DNA from: Polyangia bacterium
GTDB lineage: Bacteria; Myxococcota_A; Polyangia; Nannocystales; Nannocystaceae
Assembly: GCA_030430565.1 (NCBI GenBank)
Contig: JAUIKS010000029.1
Span: 62,001-126,000 of the forward strand
Direction: 5' to 3'
DNA: 64,000 bases
The notes under the pieces are model-generated. The model was not told the origin of the DNA and did not search any database. It saw only the letters and a list, made by a program, of their open reading frames with translations. The translations under genes were made by a program, and so were the position numbers. Shown here piece by piece: positions 43,811 to 51,777 of the stretch; within the stretch, counting starts at the first letter, position 1; each line of letters begins with the position of its first letter.

Positions 43811-44225
43811 CGCCGGCTCCGGTCGCGGGCCGATCACGGGGATCAACGTCACCCCGCTGGTCGACATCACGCTCGTCCTGCTGATCATCCTCATGGTCAC
43901 GGCGAAGGTCGTCGCCACGCCGGCGGTCCCCCTCGACCTGCCCCACGCGACCAACACCAAAGACATCCAGGTGGTGCTCTCGGTGATCGTGCCGGCGCGC
44001 GGCCAGGTGCTGATCAACGGCGACCCCGCCGGCGACGACGACGCGCTGCGGCTGCTCGTCGCGGCCACGCTCGAGCGCAGCCCGGGCGCGCGCGCGGTGA
44101 TCCACGCCGAGGGCAGCGCCGCCCACGAGCGCGTGCTGCACGTGCTCGACCGCCTGCGCAGCGCCGGGCTCGACAAGGTGGCCTTCGCCGCCGACCCGCT
44201 CCCGCCCGAGGGAGGTCATCCGTGA
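43803..44225 (+). CDS. exbD: ExbD-family energy-transducing protein
   Basis: A 140-residue protein with one membrane segment. The start GPITGINVTPLVDITLVLLI contains the conserved membrane Asp (LVDITLVLLI) that carries protons in ExbD/TolR. The periplasmic remainder has the usual NGDPAGDDDALRLLV and GLDKVAFAAD pattern. It works with ExbB and TonB. Overlaps ExbB by eight bases and TonB by four. Confidence 0.92.
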   Translation: MASAGSGRGPITGINVTPLVDITLVLLIILMVTAKVVATPAVPLDLPHATNTKDIQVVLSVIVPARGQVLINGDPAGDDDALRLLVAATLERSPGARAVIHAEGSAAHERVLHVLDRLRSAGLDKVAFAADPLPPEGGHP

Positions 44226-45073
44226 GCCAGGCGCCCTCGATCGTCGACGCGATCTGGGAGACGCGCCCGCAGCCGCGCGCGCGCCCGCTCACGGTCGCGC
44301 TGCTGGTCGCGGCCTGCCTGTACAGCGCCATCGTCGTCGCTACCTGGCGCTCGGGCCCGCCGCTCGACGGCTGGGCGATCCTGCTGGCCGGCAAGATCCA
44401 CCGCGACCTCGCGCGCCTCGAGGGCGTCACGACCGCGCCGCCCGAGCCCGAGCCCGAGCCCGAGCGACCGCCGCCGCCCGAACCGGTCCCCGAGGACATC
44501 CCGCCGCCGTCCGAGCCTGCCCCCGAGACCAGCCCTCCCAAGCTCGCCAAGGCCGAGCCCTCGACGCGCCGTCAGCCCGCCCGCCCGCGCACGCCCCCCG
44601 CCCAAGCCGGGCGCGCGCTCACGAGCGAGGGCGAGGCGCCGGTCGACCTCACCGGCATCGTCACCGGCGACGGGGCGCTCTACGCCGGCGGCAGCACGGC
44701 CCAGGGCGGCGGCGCGAAGACGCCGGTCAAAGACGCCTCGCCCACCCCGCCCAGCGCGCCGCCACCGACGCCGAAGACCAAGCCCGCGCGCAGCCGCGCG
44801 CGGGCGCCCGCGCCGGTCGCCGGCGACTGGGACTGCGCGTGGCCGGCGGCCGCGGACCGCCTCGAGATCAACGAGGCCTCCGCGACCGTGCGCGTCACCG
44901 TCGACCGGCGCGGGCGCCCGCTCAAGGTCAAGGTCGTGCGCGACCCAGGCCACGGCTTCGGCGAGGCCGCGATCCGCTGCGCCGCGCGGGCCCGCTTCAC
45001 CCCGGCGCTGGACGACGACGGCGCGCGCACCCAGGCGACCTCGCCGCCGATCCGTGTACGGTTTACCCGATGA
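44222..45073 (+). CDS. tonB: TonB-family energy transducer
   Basis: A 283-residue protein. N-terminal membrane anchor (LTVALLVAACLYSAIVVATW), a long Pro/Glu/Lys region with PEPEPEPERPPPPEP-like text to about 195, and a C-terminal TonB domain (EINEASATVRVTVDRRGRPL, then AAIRCAARARFTPALDDDG). Two Cys in the last domain may make a disulphide. It couples the ExbB/ExbD motor to the receptor upstream, which has its own TonB_C-like domain, so the two may contact each other. Ends overlapping the small lipoprotein start (ATGA). Confidence 0.87.
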   Translation: MSQAPSIVDAIWETRPQPRARPLTVALLVAACLYSAIVVATWRSGPPLDGWAILLAGKIHRDLARLEGVTTAPPEPEPEPERPPPPEPVPEDIPPPSEPAPETSPPKLAKAEPSTRRQPARPRTPPAQAGRALTSEGEAPVDLTGIVTGDGALYAGGSTAQGGGAKTPVKDASPTPPSAPPPTPKTKPARSRARAPAPVAGDWDCAWPAAADRLEINEASATVRVTVDRRGRPLKVKVVRDPGHGFGEAAIRCAARARFTPALDDDGARTQATSPPIRVRFTR

Positions 45074-45366
45074 AGCGCGCCCTCACCGTCGCCCTCGCCG
45101 CCGCGCTCACGGGCGGGTGCAACGACACGCGCGCGACGCCCGAGGACTGCGGCCGGATCCTCGATCGCATGGTCGAGATCGAGCTGACGAGCCAGGGCTA
45201 CAACGACCCTGTGCTGCTGGGGCGTATGCGCGCCGAGCTGCGCGACCGTTACCAGCCCGACCTCGAGGCCTGCGTCGGCCGGCTGCTGCACGACGGCGCG
45301 ATGGAGTGCGTCGAGCGGGCCCGGGACATCGAGACGCTGATCCACACCTGCCTGCACCACCGCTAG
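45070..45366 (+). CDS. Small lipoprotein at the end of the TonB operon
   Basis: A 98-residue protein with lipobox ALTGGC (Cys17) and a helical mature part with four Cys (EDCGRILDRMVEIELTS, LEACVGRLL, MECVERARD, HTCLHHR). It ends in His-His-Arg. Similar short four-Cys helical proteins are seen in myxobacterial envelope operons. The role is unknown, but the 4-base overlap with TonB puts it in the uptake operon. Confidence 0.7.
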   Translation: MKRALTVALAAALTGGCNDTRATPEDCGRILDRMVEIELTSQGYNDPVLLGRMRAELRDRYQPDLEACVGRLLHDGAMECVERARDIETLIHTCLHHR

Positions 45367-45377
45367 CGCTCGGTTGC

Positions 45378-45414
45378 ACAGTTGTTCAATTCTGCAAAAC
45401 GCAACACGATTGCA
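45378..45414 (+). promoter_or_regulatory. Shared regulatory elements upstream of the His-tailed lipoprotein
   Basis: ACAGTTGTTCAA at 45378-45389 and AACGCAACACGATTGCA at 45398-45414, both identical to the elements before the TonB receptor. Here the two are closer together. The palindromic core GCAA-N5-TTGC ends 33 bases before the ATG. Identity of 17 bases between two otherwise unrelated intergenic regions is strong evidence for a shared regulator. Confidence 0.65.
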
Positions 45415-45447
45415 AAAGCAACCCGCGCGCGCTACTGACAGCGCGTC

Positions 45448-46467
45448 ATGGTCTTCGCGCATCGTCCTCGCCTCATCATCCTCACCGCGCTCGCGGCCGC
45501 CGCGCCGCTCACGCTCGCCTGTGAAGGCGCCGGCGGAGACGCCGAGCTCGACGTCCTGCTCGAGGCCGAGAGCGTGATCATCGACGGCCTGTCCCCAGGG
45601 GAAGGCGTCGAGAACATCCGCGACGGCTGGACCGTCGACTTCTCGCAGTACGTCGCCGTGGTGGGCGAGATCGACATCCACCTCTCGACCGACGAGGAGA
45701 TCGAGGGCGAGGCGCCCGAGGCCTACGCCATCGACCTCACCACCATCCCGCCCGCGGGCGTCTCGAAGTGGCGAATCACCGAGCTGGCGGAGGGCACCTA
45801 CGAGTTCTTCTACGGGACCCACGGCGCCGGCGAGGCGAGCCGCGACGACTCGGTCAGCGAGGCCGACTTCGCCGAGATGCAGGCCAGCGATTGGACCTAC
45901 CTCATCAACGGCACCCTCACCAAGGCGGACGGGATCTCGTGCCCGCCGGCGAGCCTCGCCACCCCGGGGGGCGCGGCGGTCGACGCCGGCACCACCAACA
46001 GCGCGGGTGACCCCTGCTACGTCAACACGAACATCAGCTTCCGCATCGGCGCCGAGGCCGAGACCGTCTTCGGCCCCTGCGAGATCGACGGCACCCCCGG
46101 CGTCGTGGTCACCTCGGGCGCGACCCAGACGGCCGCGATCACGATCCACGGCGACCACATCTTCTTCAACGGCTTCCCGGAGGGCAGCGAGGGCGGCACG
46201 CTGCGGCTCGCGCAGTGGCTCGCCGACAGCGACCTCGACCTCGACGGCGCCGTGACGCAGGCGGAGCTCGAGGCCATCAGCCCCAGCGACCTGGTCGAGC
46301 TCGACGACCGCTACCAGCTGGGCGGCTCGCCGATCACCCCGCTCAACACCATGTGGGACTACGTCCGCGCGCAGCTCAAGACCCAGGGGCACTTCCAGGG
46401 CGAGGGCGAGTGCCCGGCCGACGGAGTCGGCCACTCGCACGACGACCACGACCACGACCACGGCTGA
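45448..46467 (+). CDS. Metal-binding-type lipoprotein with His/Asp tail
   Basis: A 339-residue lipoprotein (signal AAAAPLTLAC). The body contains EIDIHLSTDEEIEGEAPEAY, a GTYEFFYGTHGAGE stretch, a region with a Cys pair (SCPPASLATPGG, DPCYVNTNISF) and TIHGDHIFFNGF. The end is GVGHSHDDHDHDHG, a His-Asp tail typical of zinc or nickel binding proteins. With the upstream elements shared with the TonB receptor this suggests a metal-capture role on the cell surface. No family recognised for the body. Confidence 0.75.
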   Translation: MVFAHRPRLIILTALAAAAPLTLACEGAGGDAELDVLLEAESVIIDGLSPGEGVENIRDGWTVDFSQYVAVVGEIDIHLSTDEEIEGEAPEAYAIDLTTIPPAGVSKWRITELAEGTYEFFYGTHGAGEASRDDSVSEADFAEMQASDWTYLINGTLTKADGISCPPASLATPGGAAVDAGTTNSAGDPCYVNTNISFRIGAEAETVFGPCEIDGTPGVVVTSGATQTAAITIHGDHIFFNGFPEGSEGGTLRLAQWLADSDLDLDGAVTQAELEAISPSDLVELDDRYQLGGSPITPLNTMWDYVRAQLKTQGHFQGEGECPADGVGHSHDDHDHDHG

Positions 46468-46480
46468 GGCCGCCCGAAAA

Positions 46481-46500
46481 ACCTGCATCTAGAGACATGT
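46481..46500. promoter_or_regulatory. Operator-like site between the metal lipoprotein and amine oxidase
   Basis: ACCTGCATCTAGAGACATGT fits the ACnTGnn-N6-GACATGT form. Its 13-base part TCTAGAGACATGT is the exact reverse complement of the sequence at 3044-3056. It lies 131 bases before the amine oxidase start. Confidence 0.35.
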
Positions 46501-46631
46501 AACCGCGCGCTGGCGCGGTTCCGGCCGCGCGGTTGCGAGACCGCGCGTGCTTTGTGCTCGTGATCCGCCGCGGAGCACGGGTCTCGGTCATACTCGAAAT
46601 ACTCCCGAGCCACGCCGGAGTAGAGCGAGTG

Positions 46632-48317
46632 ATGACAGCCGAGAGCAGCCGCGCAGCGACCGAAGCACCCGATCGACTCGAGATCGACACCGCCATCATC
46701 GGCGGCGGCGTCTCCGGGCTCTACACCGCGTGGCGCCTGCTGACGGCCGATCCGACGCGGACCGTCGCGGTGTTCGAATCCAGCGAGCGGCTCGGCGGCA
46801 GGCTGTTCTCGCGCGCGCTCCCGGGTATGCCCCACGTCAACGCCGAGCTGGGCGGGATGCGCTACCTGCCCAACCAGCAGCGGCTCGTGCACGGCGTCGT
46901 CGAGGAGCTCGGCCTGGCGACGCGACCGTTCTTGGTCGCCGACCCGCGGCCGCTCGGCGGCCGCGCGGGCGCGCCCCCGACCGGCACGCGCGACAACCTG
47001 GTGTACCTGCGGCGCAAGCTGATGCGCCAGCACGAGCTCGCGGCCGCGGCCGGCGAGCGCTTCTTCTTGGGGCCGCACGAGCGCGGCAAGACCCCCGACG
47101 AGCTGCTCGCGCAGGTCATGGCGACCTACACGCCCTTCGTCGCGGGGCAGGACGTCTCGGTGTTCGGCGAGCGCGAGGTGCTGGGCGAGCCGCTGTACTG
47201 CACGGGCTACTGGAACCTGCTCGCCAAGGCGCTGACCAGCGAGGGCTACCGCTACGTGCGCGACGCCGGCGGCTACGACACCAACGTCTCCAACGCCAAC
47301 GCCGCGGCCGCGCTGCAGATCGACGAGTTCGGCGGCGAGGTCATCTACCGCACGCTCAAGCGCGGCATGCAGGAGCTGCCGCTCGCGCTCGCGCGGGCCT
47401 GCGACCGGATCTCCCGGGCCCAGCGCGGCGCGGACACGGTAAGGCGAAACCTCCGCCTCGACGGCTTCACGCGCGCGGGCGAGGGCGCGCGTCCATATCG
47501 CCTGCGCATGGTCCGAACCGACACGCGGCTCGGGAAGACCCGTGACCTCGAGGGCGCGCCGCCGCTGACGGTGCACGCGGACCACGTGGTGCTGGCGATG
47601 CCGCGCCGCGCCCTCGAGCTGCTCGACCGCGACACGCTGCTGTTCGCCGATCCGTGGTTTCGCGCGCACCTGAAGTCGGTGGTGAGCCAGGCGGCCTTCA
47701 AGTTCTTCCTCGGCTTCGAGCAGCCGTGGTGGCGCGGCCTCGGGCTCTACGCGGGGCGCTCGATCTGCGATCTGCCGATCCGCCAGACCTACTACTTCGA
47801 GACCGAGGGCGAGCAGCCAGGCGGCGACCCGGCGAACACGAACTCGCTGATGATGGCGAGCTACAGCGACGACGTCTCGGTGGCGTTCTGGAAGGGCTTC
47901 GAGAACGGGCGCGCGTTCACGGGCGCGACGAACCGATACGTGTCAGGCCCGCCGGTCGAGCCGGACCTGGTCCGCGACGTGACCCAAGAGATGGTCGAGA
48001 TGTGCGCGCGCCTGGTCGCGGAGGCCCACGGGCTGCGCTCGATCCCGCGGCCGTATACGGCTGTCTTTCAGGACTGGTCGGTGGATCCCTTCGGGGGCGG
48101 CTGGCACGCGTGGAAGGCCGGCTTCCGCTACTGGACGGTGATGGCGCGGATGCGCCGGCCGCTGCCGCGCGAGCGGGTCTATATCTGCGGCGAGGCGTAC
48201 TCGAACAAGCAGGGCTGGATCGAGGGCGCGCTGCAGACGGCGGAGCACGTGCTCGAGCGGGAGTTCGGGCTGGACCGGCCGCCGTGGCTGCCTCCGGCGT
48301 ACAGCTTGGGTCCGTAG
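46632..48317 (+). CDS. FAD-dependent amine oxidase-like protein
   Basis: A 561-residue flavoprotein of the amine oxidase/L-amino-acid oxidase group. The FAD-binding start is IDTAIIGGGVSGLYTAWRLL, followed by ESSERLGGRLFSR and NAELGGMRYLPNQQ. The C-terminal FAD closing motif is VYICGEAYSNKQGWIEGALQ. No signal peptide, so it is cytoplasmic. ATG at 46632 is chosen; the open frame upstream is low quality. Substrate unknown; candidates include amino acids and polyamines. Confidence 0.85.
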   Translation: MTAESSRAATEAPDRLEIDTAIIGGGVSGLYTAWRLLTADPTRTVAVFESSERLGGRLFSRALPGMPHVNAELGGMRYLPNQQRLVHGVVEELGLATRPFLVADPRPLGGRAGAPPTGTRDNLVYLRRKLMRQHELAAAAGERFFLGPHERGKTPDELLAQVMATYTPFVAGQDVSVFGEREVLGEPLYCTGYWNLLAKALTSEGYRYVRDAGGYDTNVSNANAAAALQIDEFGGEVIYRTLKRGMQELPLALARACDRISRAQRGADTVRRNLRLDGFTRAGEGARPYRLRMVRTDTRLGKTRDLEGAPPLTVHADHVVLAMPRRALELLDRDTLLFADPWFRAHLKSVVSQAAFKFFLGFEQPWWRGLGLYAGRSICDLPIRQTYYFETEGEQPGGDPANTNSLMMASYSDDVSVAFWKGFENGRAFTGATNRYVSGPPVEPDLVRDVTQEMVEMCARLVAEAHGLRSIPRPYTAVFQDWSVDPFGGGWHAWKAGFRYWTVMARMRRPLPRERVYICGEAYSNKQGWIEGALQTAEHVLEREFGLDRPPWLPPAYSLGP

Positions 48318-48505
48318 CGACCAGCCTCGAGTCTCAAACCCGGGCGCGTAGTCTCGAGGGGCGCTGCGTAGACCTGGCCCACGACGGCACGCGCTGGGAG
48401 TGCGCGGCGTAGCGCCGATCGCGTCAGCCCGGGCGACGACGCGATCGCGAAGATTGTTCTCGCTCGCGCGCTGAGGCATGGTTGCGGCGATTGGAGGCAC
48501 CACGG

Positions 48506-48886
48506 ATGGAGCGCGTACTCGGAATTGGTGGACTGTTTTTTAAGGCGAAGGACAAGGCGGCGCTCGCCGCTTGGTACCAAGAACACCTCGGGGTGCCGCT
48601 CGAGAGCTGGGGCGGCGCGGTTTTTAAGTGGCGCGAGGACGACCCCGAGGGGCGCGCGTTCACGGTGTGGAACGCGTTCTCGGACGACACGGAGTACTTC
48701 GCGCCGAGCACGAGCTCGTTCATGGTGAACTTCCGCGTGCGCGACCTCGACGCGATGCTCGCCCAGCTCCGCGCCGCGAGCTGCGAGGTCGTCGATAAGG
48801 TCGAGGACAGCGAGTTCGGCCGCTTCGGGTGGGTCATCGACCCCGAGGGCAATAAGGTCGAGCTGTGGCAGCCGCCCGCGGGCTGA
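48506..48886 (+). CDS. VOC-superfamily (glyoxalase/bleomycin-resistance fold) protein
   Basis: A 126-residue protein with one VOC domain: LGIGGLFFKAKDKAALAAWY, EHLGVPLESWGGAVF, then VNFRVRDLDAMLAQLRAASC and the closing DPEGNKVELWQPPAG with its metal-ligand Glu. VOC proteins bind a metal and act on varied small molecules. Ribosome site TTGGAGG lies nine bases before ATG. The neighbours give no clue to the substrate. Confidence 0.87.
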   Translation: MERVLGIGGLFFKAKDKAALAAWYQEHLGVPLESWGGAVFKWREDDPEGRAFTVWNAFSDDTEYFAPSTSSFMVNFRVRDLDAMLAQLRAASCEVVDKVEDSEFGRFGWVIDPEGNKVELWQPPAG

Positions 48887-48905
48887 CCGCGCGGGGCCGC
48901 GCGGA

Positions 48906-49268
48906 TTAATCGGCGGCGCTCCTCGCCTTCGCTACGCGCAGGTGGAGCGTCGCCCACTCGTAGAGCGGCGTGGCCTCCCCGCCGCCGCCGCCGGTCTCGT
49001 CGATGAACACCCACTTCACGAGCTGCCCGTCGAGCGTGACCGCGAAGGTGTCCTCGCCGCTCGAGAATTGCGTCTCATACCGGAGGTCTCCGCGGGCGTG
49101 CAGCCGGGCGGCGATGGCTCGCACACGGCGGGCCTCGTCGCGTGTGATGTGGTCACGCCGGATCGTCTCGCGCCCGACCGTGACCGTGAGCGCGCGCGTG
49201 TCGAGCTCGAGCGTGACGGACCACGCTCCAGACACGCTCTGCGAGATCACGCTGACCCGATCGCCCAC
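48906..49268 (-). CDS. Small protein of unknown function
   Basis: A 120-residue soluble protein, GTG start, with strand-rich first half (GAWSVTLELDTRALTVTVGR) and a helix (DEARRVRAIAARLHARGDL), then ETQFSSGEDTFAVTLDGQLV. No signal peptide and no family recognised. It converges with the VOC gene and stands 51 bases downstream of the methyltransferase gene on the same strand. Confidence 0.55.
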   Translation of the reverse strand: MGDRVSVISQSVSGAWSVTLELDTRALTVTVGRETIRRDHITRDEARRVRAIAARLHARGDLRYETQFSSGEDTFAVTLDGQLVKWVFIDETGGGGGEATPLYEWATLHLRVAKARSAAD

Positions 49269-49319
49269 TCGTCGCCCCGGTGTTGATTGTACCCGAGCGC
49301 CGGCGCGTCGACGTGATCG

Positions 49320-50126
49320 TTAAGACAGACGCGTCGCCGACATGATCAGCGTCAGCCCGAGCGGCGGGCGGATGTTGTTCTCGACCAGCCGGAACCAGGT
49401 CGAGAGCCCCGAGCGCAGCATCCGCGCGCCGAGGCTCTGCTTGCCGTAGCGGAACGACTCGTCGAGCGCCTTGCGCGAGAGCTTCTGCTTGAGGTAGGTC
49501 GGCGGCGCGCCGAGCATGTTCCAGTAGCGCAGCTCCTCGATCCTCAGCGGGTGCCGCTCGGCGAGCGCGCGCAGCTCGGCGGGCGCGTAGCGGCGGTAGT
49601 GCTTCATCGCCACGTCGCGCTCGCTCCACAGCGCCATCATCGCCGGCACCGTGATCACGAGCCGGCCGCCGACCCGCGTCAGCTCGACGAGCTTGGCGAA
49701 GGCCCCCACGTCGTCCTCGATGTGCTCGATTACGTCCATGCTGACGACGTTGTCGCAGTGCTGCCCGTCGGCGATGAGCTCCTCCAGCGCGACGTTCTCG
49801 ATCCGCGACCCGTCGAGGCCGCGGCCCTCGAGGAAGCGCTGGGCCGCGCGCACCGTCGACGCGGACATGTCGATCCCGCGCGCGTCGTGCCCATGCTCCA
49901 AGAGCCAGGCGACCATGCCGCCGCCGCCGCAGCCCACGTCGATGACGCTCCCGGGGATCACCCGGGCCGCGACCATGCGGAACAGGTTCATCGCGCGAAA
50001 GTCGGTGAGCTGATGCTGCGCGAGCGAGACCTCGTGACGCTCGAGATCGGTGAGCGGGCTGTGTTCGTTCAAGGCGCCGGGATGGTAGCACGCGACCCGC
50101 AGCGCGCGAGGGAGCGGCGCGGTCAC
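49320..50126 (-). CDS. SAM-dependent methyltransferase
   Basis: A 268-residue class I methyltransferase. The SAM-binding loop is VIDVGCGGGG at 61-70, followed by GIDMSASTVRAAQRFLEGRG, and the later motif CDNVVSMDVIEHIEDDVG. The last ~80 residues are helical and specific. Similar proteins methylate lipids, quinones or sugars. GTG overlaps the recombinase 2 stop by four bases (GTGA), an unusual pairing that would make a recombinase and a methyltransferase a single unit. Confidence 0.85.
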   Translation of the reverse strand: MTAPLPRALRVACYHPGALNEHSPLTDLERHEVSLAQHQLTDFRAMNLFRMVAARVIPGSVIDVGCGGGGMVAWLLEHGHDARGIDMSASTVRAAQRFLEGRGLDGSRIENVALEELIADGQHCDNVVSMDVIEHIEDDVGAFAKLVELTRVGGRLVITVPAMMALWSERDVAMKHYRRYAPAELRALAERHPLRIEELRYWNMLGAPPTYLKQKLSRKALDESFRYGKQSLGARMLRSGLSTWFRLVENNIRPPLGLTLIMSATRLS

Positions 50127-51577
50127 GGATCGGCCGCGTCGTCGCGCCCGCCGCCCGCGTCCGCGTTGGCGCGGTCGAGCAGTCGCGCGGCGTCGCGGGC
50201 CAGCGTGACCTGCTGCATGTGGAGGTAAGCCTGGGTCGTCTCCAGCCGCGAGTGGCGGGCGACCGCCTGAACCTCGTAGATGCTCGCGCCCAGCCGCGCC
50301 AGGCGCGTGAGCGCGGTGTGCCGCAGCAGGTGAGGCCCGCTGCGCGCGAGCCCGGCCGCGTCCTGCAGCTTGTTGAGCAGGTAGCGGATCGAGTGATCGG
50401 TGTGCGCGGCCGGCCGCATCCCGGTGTGCGAGGTCTGCCGGTAGAGGACCAGCGCTCCCGGCGGCGCGACGTCGCGGTAGGCGAGCAGCGCCCGCCGCAG
50501 GCGCGCGGTCATCACGAGCGTCCCGATGACCCCCTTGGGCGTCTGCTTCTTCCCCCGGTAGGTGTTGTTCTGCACGGTGATCGCCCCGCGCTCGAGGTCG
50601 ATGTCGGCCCACTCGAGCGCGCAGATCTCGCAGACCCGCAGCCCCATGTCGACGGCGAGCAGGCAGACCACGGCGGCCTCGGAGCCGCTGGCCTCGGCGG
50701 CCTCGACCAGCCCCTGGATCTCGACGTCCGAGTACACGCGCTTCGGTCGCTTGCGCGGCGTCGGCAGCGGGCGCAGCTCGGGGGTGCTGGAGATCAGCTT
50801 CGCCTTGCGAGCGAAGCGCAGCATCGCGTTGAGCTTGCCGATCACGGTGTTGGCGCTGCTCGCCCTCATGCGCCCGTGCAGCTGGGCGCGAAACCACATC
50901 GCGCGCTCGTCGTCGATCGCCGCCAGCGGCAATTCACCGAGCAGCGGGCCGATGTGGCCGCGGAACACCGAGCTGTAGCCGTCCTGCGTCGCCGGCTTCT
51001 GCAGCCGGACGTGCTCGGGCTCGAAGCGCTGCTCGTAGAACTCCGCGAGCGTCACCCCGGCCTGGCGCGCGCGCCGGCTTCGCGGGTCTCGGCGCGGGAG
51101 CTCGACGCGCTCGTCGCCGTCCTCGCGGGCCTCGTGGAGCTTGGCGACCTGCTCCTTCCCCCAGGCGCGCGCCTCCGCCTCGCTCATGCCGGGCGGCGCG
51201 ACGATCCGCCTGCGCCGCTCTCGCCCCTCGTCCTCCGGGTCGCGGTAGCGGAGGTCGACGTGCCAGCGCGCGCGGTCGTTCGCGTATGGACGAAGGGTCA
51301 TCTTGACGGGCACGCGCGCGACCCCGCGGTCGCACTCCTGCAGCCACCGCGTCACCGCCTCGCGCGTCCACGCGAGCGCGCGCCCGAGGCGGAACGGCGG
51401 CGGCACCTGACCGCGCGCGACTCGGTGCCGCAGCGCCTTGGGGCTGATCCGCAGGAGCCCGGCGAAGTCGCGCACGTAGAGCACGCGCGGCAGCGTCTCG
51501 CCGTCGTCCTCCGCGAGCGCGGCGTCTCCCGAGCGGTCCTCGGCGCGCGCGCCCCGCTCACGGGAGCGTCGCGGCAA
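50123..51577 (-). CDS. Tyrosine recombinase 2 with N-terminal HTH
   Basis: A 484-residue protein. Residues 33-80 resemble an excisionase/MerR-type helix-turn-helix (RVLYVRDFAGLLRISPKALR, then HRVARGQVPPPFRLGRALAW). Residues 95-265 are arm and core-binding regions. The catalytic domain has Arg314 (MGLRVCEI), His416 and Arg419 (HLLRHTALTR), His442 (ARHSRLETT) and Tyr451 (AYLHM). The HTH fusion could make the enzyme bind its own sites or regulate itself. It is diverged from recombinases 1 and 3. Confidence 0.9.
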   Translation of the reverse strand: MPRRSRERGARAEDRSGDAALAEDDGETLPRVLYVRDFAGLLRISPKALRHRVARGQVPPPFRLGRALAWTREAVTRWLQECDRGVARVPVKMTLRPYANDRARWHVDLRYRDPEDEGRERRRRIVAPPGMSEAEARAWGKEQVAKLHEAREDGDERVELPRRDPRSRRARQAGVTLAEFYEQRFEPEHVRLQKPATQDGYSSVFRGHIGPLLGELPLAAIDDERAMWFRAQLHGRMRASSANTVIGKLNAMLRFARKAKLISSTPELRPLPTPRKRPKRVYSDVEIQGLVEAAEASGSEAAVVCLLAVDMGLRVCEICALEWADIDLERGAITVQNNTYRGKKQTPKGVIGTLVMTARLRRALLAYRDVAPPGALVLYRQTSHTGMRPAAHTDHSIRYLLNKLQDAAGLARSGPHLLRHTALTRLARLGASIYEVQAVARHSRLETTQAYLHMQQVTLARDAARLLDRANADAGGGRDDAADP

Positions 51578-51741
51578 CGGGCCTCCTCCTGCGCATACAA
51601 CGATGCTAGCGAAGCTGACTACGTGACCCGCCGCGCGAGAACGCGTCGCCCAGCTCGCCCGAGTACGCGCCAGTCCGCCGCGCGCCGCTCACGTCGCGCC
51701 GGCCCGGCAGCAGATCTCCGCGCCGCCGCCGCGCGACCGCG

Positions 51742-51763
51742 CGCCTGCCTGATCAAGCAGGCG
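51742..51763. terminator. Hairpin downstream of the minus-strand lipoprotein gene
   Basis: CGCCTGC pairs with GCAGGCG around an eight-base loop, 15 bases after the stop of the lipoprotein gene that ends at 51778. No T-run follows on that strand, so termination is only possible, not certain. Confidence 0.35.
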
Positions 51764-51777
51764 ACCGCGGAAGCGCG

